A stretch of 64,000 nucleotides of DNA from Hyperoodon ampullatus (Eukaryota; Chordata; Mammalia; Artiodactyla; Ziphiidae), in the NCBI GenBank assembly GCA_949752795.1, contig OX457072.1:4049201-4113200 (forward strand). Direction: 5' to 3'. The position numbers were made by a program, and so were the translations under genes. The stretch's first letter is position 1. Every line of letters begins with the position of its first letter. This document shows positions 59,762-64,000 of the stretch, one piece after another. The notes beneath the pieces are model-generated. The model was given only the letters and a program-made list of their open reading frames with translations, did not search any database and had not been told where the DNA came from.

Positions 59762-60214
59762 AAGTCTATAAACAATAAATGCTGGAGAGAGTGTGGAGAA
59801 AAGGGAACCCTCCTACACTGTTGGTGGGAATGTAAATTGATACAGTCACTATGGAGAACAGGATGGAAGTTCCCTAAGAAACTAAAAATAGAGCTACCAT
59901 ATGATCCAGAAATCCCAGTCCTGGGCATATATCTGGAGAAAAACATGGTTCGAAAGGATACGTGCACCCCAACGTTCGTTGCAGTGCTATTTACAGTAGC
60001 CAGGACATGGAAGCAACCTAAACATCCATTGACAGAGGAATGGATAAAGAAGATGTGGTACATATATACAATGGAATATTACTCAGCTATTAAAAAGAAT
60101 GAAAGAATGCCATTTGCAGCAACATGGCTGGACCTGGAGATTATCATCCTAAGTGAAGTAAGTCAGACAGAGAAAGACAAATATCATATGATACCGCTTA
60201 TATGTGGAACCTAA
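59762..60214 (+). pseudogene. L1 ORF2 C-terminal fragment, open reading frame retained
   Basis: This is the C-terminal end of L1 ORF2p, downstream of the reverse-transcriptase domain, where the protein has its Cys-rich nucleic-acid-binding region. About 150 codons are still open, including the conserved pieces [40 protein letters not shown] and EVSQTEKDKYHMI, up to the natural stop. The open frame extends about 48 codons further left into MIR/unique sequence by chance. There is no promoter, endonuclease or RT domain, so it is non-functional; it is a low-divergence copy. Confidence 0.88.
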
Positions 60215-60568
60215 AAAAATGATACAAATGAACTTATTTACAAAACAGAAACAGAATCACAGACTTAGAGAACGAAATTCTGGTTACCAGGGGGGAAGGA
60301 TGGGGGGAGGGATAGATTGGGAGTTTGAGATTGACACGTACGCATTGCTATATTTAAAATAGATAACCAACAAGGACCCACTGTACAGCACAGGGAACTC
60401 TGCTCAATGCTCTGTAATAACCTATATGGGAAAAGAATTTGAAAAAGAATAGATACAGGTACATGTATAACTGAATCACTTTGCTGTACACCTGAAACTA
60501 ACACCACATTTTTAATCAACTACACTCCAATATAAAAGAAAAATTAAAAAATAGAATAAAATAAAATA
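59762..60568 (+). mobile_element. 5'-truncated L1 (ORF2 end plus 3' UTR)
   Basis: It starts inside ORF2 ('aaacaataaatgctggagag') and runs through the ORF2 stop (60214) and 3' UTR ('gataaccaacaaggacccac', 'gctgtacacctgaaactaac') into an A-rich tail. The candidate target duplication CAGTGATTTA / CAGTGATCTA (59752-59761, 60569-60578) is imperfect. Confidence 0.92.
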
Positions 60569-61719
60569 CAGTGATCTAGAAATGAATTCGGGTTTGATGG
60601 AAGAAGCTCCTCTGTGGAGTATGGTTTGGCTCCAGCAACAAGCCGTTAGGCCCAGACTGGAGCTAGCAGCAGGAGGAATGATTGTCCTCAAGGCTCACCA
60701 GCTGTGGGAGAGGCCTCCAGAACACTCCAGAGGCTCCCGTCCACCCTGGGTCTACGGGATGCAGAGAGAAGAGGATGAGTGACATTCTGAGCAGAAGGAA
60801 GGACAAAAACAAAGTTCAGAATCTGGGGTTGAGCAGAGTGGATGACATTTCATTAGAAAGACCCTGAATGATGTCAAATACTGAAAAGGAATCCCAGCCA
60901 AAAAAAAAAAGAAAAAAGACTTGGAAATTAATTTAGAAGCCGTAACTAACATTTTAGGAAAAGAAGGATATAAAGAGACTAGGGAATGTGGAGAACAGAT
61001 GGCAAAAATAGAGCATTTTATAAATAGTCACAGACTGTTAATATCCAATATCCTTAACTCTGGCCGAGTATCTAGACTTCTGCCTGGAGTAAGGTGTATT
61101 ATTGGAAAATGGGGCACTAAAAAAACGTCTCAAATGAGGGAAAGCTGGATGCATTCAGTCCACATTTTAGCACATTTTAAACTGCCTTTCACTTAAATAG
61201 AAAATGATTAACACAGATACATATCACCCAAGTAATCAGCATGACATGACATGTAGAGAGCAACCATTTTTATCCAGCTTTAACCCTGGAAGATAAACCT
61301 GGGTTCTGAACTGCACACTGAGTCATTATTTGTCAATGTTAATTTAGAAAGTACCTGTCTCCTCTGAGCTGTCTGAAGATATCATTCAAATTTTTTTCTG
61401 TAAAGTGAGTATGCATTTGAGAGGTCTTGCTCCCCGAGCAAACATTTGCAAACTTCAACTACATCACTGTAGGGAAACATATCAAGTTATCTCTAGACCT
61501 GGCAGTCATTGGCTGGGGAAACGATTACTCCAGAGGTGTTTCACTCCCCTCCCTCCTGGCCCAAATTGCCGCTAAACAGAAATGAAGCCAAGCTCCAGCT
61601 CTCTCCAGCTGGCTTAGGGTATTTTATCAATCGGAAAAATGAAAAGCAGAGGTAAAGATGTGTACAATTCATGCAAAATGTATGAGTTATCCTTACTAAT
61701 GTGGGTAAAGAGAAACATT
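60569..61719. other. Intergenic sequence, unclassified
   Basis: No gene, RNA or firm repeat was seen in this 1.1-kb stretch between the L1 and the next SINE. Confidence 0.4.
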
Positions 61720-61735
61720 CCAGAGTCCCATTTTT

Positions 61736-62058
61736 TTTTTATTTTTTTAAAGAAGATGTTGGGGGTAGGAGTTTATTAATTTATTTTATTTATTTTTGCT
61801 GTGTTGGGTCTTCGTTTCTGTGCGAGGGCTTTCTCTAGTTGCCACAAGCGGGGACCACTCTTCATCGCGGTGTGCGGGCCTCTCAATATCGCGGCCTCTC
61901 TTGTTGCAGAGCACAGGCTCCAGACACGCAGGCTCAGTAGTTGTGGCTCAAGGGCCCAGTTGCTCCGCGGCATGTGGGATCTTCCCAGACCAGGGCTCGA
62001 ACCCATGTCCCCTGCATTAGCAGGCAGATTCTCAACCCCTGCGCCACCAGGGAAGCCC
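61736..62058 (-). mobile_element. Full-length CHR SINE, antisense
   Basis: T-rich and TTTA-type tail complement, 'gtgttgggtcttcgtttctg' and 'gctccgcggcatgtgggatc', ending 'cgccaccagggaagccc'. The target duplication CCAGAGTCCCATTTTT (16 bp) is exact at 61720-61735 and 62059-62074. Confidence 0.95.
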
Positions 62059-62319
62059 CCAGAGTCCCATTTTTATGCTTCAACTCTTGCTAACTTACTA
62101 AGTAGGCTTTAAATGAAGAAACAATCTCACAGAATTTTCAGAACTGGTATGTTTTCTTTTAATATGTACCTCCTTGTGGAAAGTTTAAAGGGGAGGGACC
62201 AGAAAGAACTGAAGTCTGCCACACTTTTATTTCAAAAACAAAAACCTTCTGCTTCTGGTTCTAGAAGGGGTGAGACATTGTGTAGTAGAAAGAAGATTCA
62301 ATGGAGCAATGGGACCCTG

Positions 62320-62450
62320 GGTCACTCTAGTCCTGATTTTGCCACCAACTAATTGTATGATCTTAGCCAAGTCACTTAAATTAAAAAAAAAAAAAGTTTC
62401 CTCGTCTGTCAAGTTAATCTCCAAGATCCCTTCCAAATGTAATACTCTTG
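62320..62450 (+). mobile_element. MIR SINE fragment
   Basis: 'gtcctgattttgccaccaac', 'gatcttagccaagtcactta' and 'cctcgtctgtcaagttaatc' follow MIR order, with a poly-A expansion in the middle. Confidence 0.65.
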
Positions 62451-62689
62451 AATCTCTGGCAACTGTGTATTGCCCAACTCTGTATCTTTCCTTCTGACTT
62501 TCCCCTTCCTTGGTGAACTGCCCTGAGGTCTGCACCAGACAGTGCAAAGCACATCTTTTCTACCTATAATCAGGTTACAGTCTAAAGGCAGCTCACGAGT
62601 CCTTGTTTCCAGAAGCCCAAAGTGAAGTCATCAATGAGTTTAATGTGTACACATCAATGTCGCCTGTGTAAAGTTAAGTTTTAAGAAGG

Positions 62690-63225
62690 AACTGCAGAAT
62701 AAATATACAAACACAATGTGAAAAATTCCTCTCAAAACAAGAACAATTGGGCAATCTAGACTCCCAAAGAGTTCACTATGTTACAAAGCTACAATAACTG
62801 ACAGAACAGTACTGGTGTACGGATAAATGAGGTGATCGGCACAGAAGAGAGAGTCCAGAAATAAACCCACACACAGATGAACGCTTAGTCAGCAACAAGG
62901 ATGGCTTTGCCTTTTGTGAGGACAAGATGGGCCTTTCCAGCAACAAGCAGCTAACGGCGAAGAAAATTAGTTGGATCGCTAACTCCCATTTTACACTGAA
63001 ATAAACTACAGAGGTCTGAAAGACTTCGACTTTTTTTTTTTTAATGACACCTTTATACGAGGATTAGAGGAAATCTTGAGAGACTGTTCTATTACCCCGA
63101 AGTGGGAAAAATCTTTGTAATAAAGATTCAACATCCAAAAGCCACTTAAAAAGGGAAGAGGGGATTTGACTACATTAAACTCTTTTCAAACATCTACATT
63201 GAAAAATAAAATGTAAAGTAAAAAA
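62690..63225 (+). mobile_element. Old L1 ORF2 fragment
   Basis: 'ttacaaagctacaataactg', 'cagtactggtgtacggataa', 'agtccagaaataaacccaca', 'ggcctttccagcaacaagca' and 'gatttgactacattaaactc' follow the L1 ORF2 distal order. It is diverged with many stops. Confidence 0.75.
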
Positions 63226-63289
63226 AAAAAAAGATATTTTTAAGTCTACTACTGCCAAGTAAGACAAAACAACCTCCCTGTGGCAGAGT

Positions 63290-63430
63290 AGAAGCTCATG
63301 CAATTTAGCTCAAGGCAGATCCAGGGCTCTGCCGCTTCTGAGCAAGGGTCGGAGCCTCAGTTTCTCCATCTATAAAATGGGGATGACAGTAGTACCTTCT
63401 TCAGAGGTGGTGGTCGAGATCGCGTGCAAT
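63290..63430 (+). mobile_element. MIR SINE fragment
   Basis: 'gggctctgccgcttctgagc', 'ggagcctcagtttctccatc' and 'tataaaatggggatgacagt' are a clear MIR. Confidence 0.75.
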
Positions 63431-63719
63431 AACACGTGACAACGTTCCCGAGCAGGTGGCGTAATTCGGAGTTCGGTACCCACAGGTTGTCTTCCCAGCA
63501 TCAGGACGGCACAAGCAGAGGTGCTTTGAGAGGGGGGAGGGTGGGGACTCACGTCTAGCCAGTAAATCAAGAAAGGCTCCTGAGCGCCAAGCACGAGATG
63601 GACACTTAAAGGAGGAAACCACAGCGCAGGCAGGCGCGGGACCACGAGAGGGTGTCGCGTCTCCACACAGGCGGCCGGGGAGCACTGCGAGCCCAGCAGG
63701 TTAGCTGTCAAGACGGCCC

Positions 63720-63882
63720 TGCAGATTTACAAGCAAAACCTAAAAAACCTACAAAAATAAGTGTTTTGTGGTTTATCTAGGAATAATACAGAAAATATTG
63801 CTGTTATTTTTGGTGAAGAAAATCAATTTTGTATAGTTTATTTCAACCTAAATAAAAAGTGAATTTTGTTTAAAAAAAAAAA
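63720..63882 (+). pseudogene. Retrocopy of an unidentified mRNA 3' end
   Basis: A 163-base non-repeat-like segment carries AATAAA at 63851-63856 and an A-tail starting at 63872, the spacing expected of a polyadenylated mRNA. The 10-bp duplication AAGACGGCCC at 63710-63719 and 63883-63892 is exact and brackets it. This is L1-mediated retroposition of a severely 5'-truncated transcript. I could not match the body (for example 'gtgttttgtggtttatctag') to a gene or repeat. It may derive from a 3' UTR or a non-coding RNA. Confidence 0.8.
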
Positions 63883-63892
63883 AAGACGGCCC

Positions 63893-64000
63893 CCCAGGTC
63901 CAGTCGCTTGGAGGGTCACCGACAGGTCTCCATTTGTAAATGGCAATTCTTTTCCCCTGCAGTCTATATTTGGTTTTTAAATCGTGCAGATTTGTAGGTT
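63893..64000. other. Unclassified end of window
   Basis: Nothing recognisable. The last bases 'gtgcagatttgtaggtt' resemble 'ctgcagatttacaag' at the start of the retrocopy but are too short to interpret. Confidence 0.3.

Noticed and set aside
5122..62058. tRNA genes suggested by A-box/B-box-like sequence at several positions
   Set aside because: Each lies in the head of a CHR SINE with A-tail and target duplications; the cloverleaf is degraded and these are retroposons, not tRNA genes.
1..64000. CRISPR arrays, prophage, operons or other prokaryotic systems
   Set aside because: The whole window is mammalian: spliced gene, SINE/LINE/LTR landscape, CpG depletion. No regularly spaced repeats or bacterial genes were seen.

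Overview
The window is nuclear DNA of a placental mammal, almost certainly a cetacean. The strongest evidence is a set of tRNA-derived SINEs of the CHR type, with heads reading 'cttccctggtggcgcagtgg' and bodies containing 'ccgcggagcggctgggcccg' or 'ccacaactactgagcc'. Several copies keep clean target-site duplications and long A-tails, so the family was recently active. L1, L2, MIR, MLT1 (ERVL-MaLR), Tigger and hAT fossils complete a normal eutherian repeat set. Nothing prokaryotic, viral or CRISPR-like is present.

The only protein-coding sequence I can support is the last coding exon of XKR4 (18586-19532, plus strand). It encodes the C-terminal 315 residues of a plasma-membrane XK/XKR-family protein. 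XKR4 is a caspase-activated phospholipid scramblase. Positions 1-18585 are therefore the intron upstream of that exon. This intron is full of repeats (L1, L2, LTRs, SINEs, MIR, MLT1) and also holds a dense CpG-rich island near 7 kb and a near-perfect CTCF-type motif at 13.4 kb.

From the stop codon at 19532 to about 36.9 kb the character changes. There is no L1, no MLT1, one SINE in antisense orientation and only a few ancient fragments. A canonical AATAAA at 36857 with a GT-rich downstream element ends this interval, and a proximal AATAAA lies at 21035. I read 19533 to about 36885 as a very long XKR4 3' UTR with alternative polyadenylation. This is inference, not proof.

From 37.3 kb to the end the sequence is intergenic and repeat-dense. 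It holds a twin-primed (5'-inverted) L1, several MLT1 LTRs (one with an exact 5-bp target duplication and one interrupted by a CHR SINE), a 2.2-kb Tigger1 DNA transposon with a decayed transposase, a second CpG-rich island at 45.3 kb with no assigned gene, an L1 3' end that keeps an open ORF2 C-terminus, and at 63.7 kb a short poly(A)-tailed retrocopy of an unidentified mRNA 3' end.

I did not find a novel multi-gene system. The most useful leads are the 17-kb candidate 3' UTR, the two orphan CpG islands, the CTCF-like site and the unidentified retrocopy. Repeat family names are from pattern recognition and boundaries are approximate unless target-site duplications are given.
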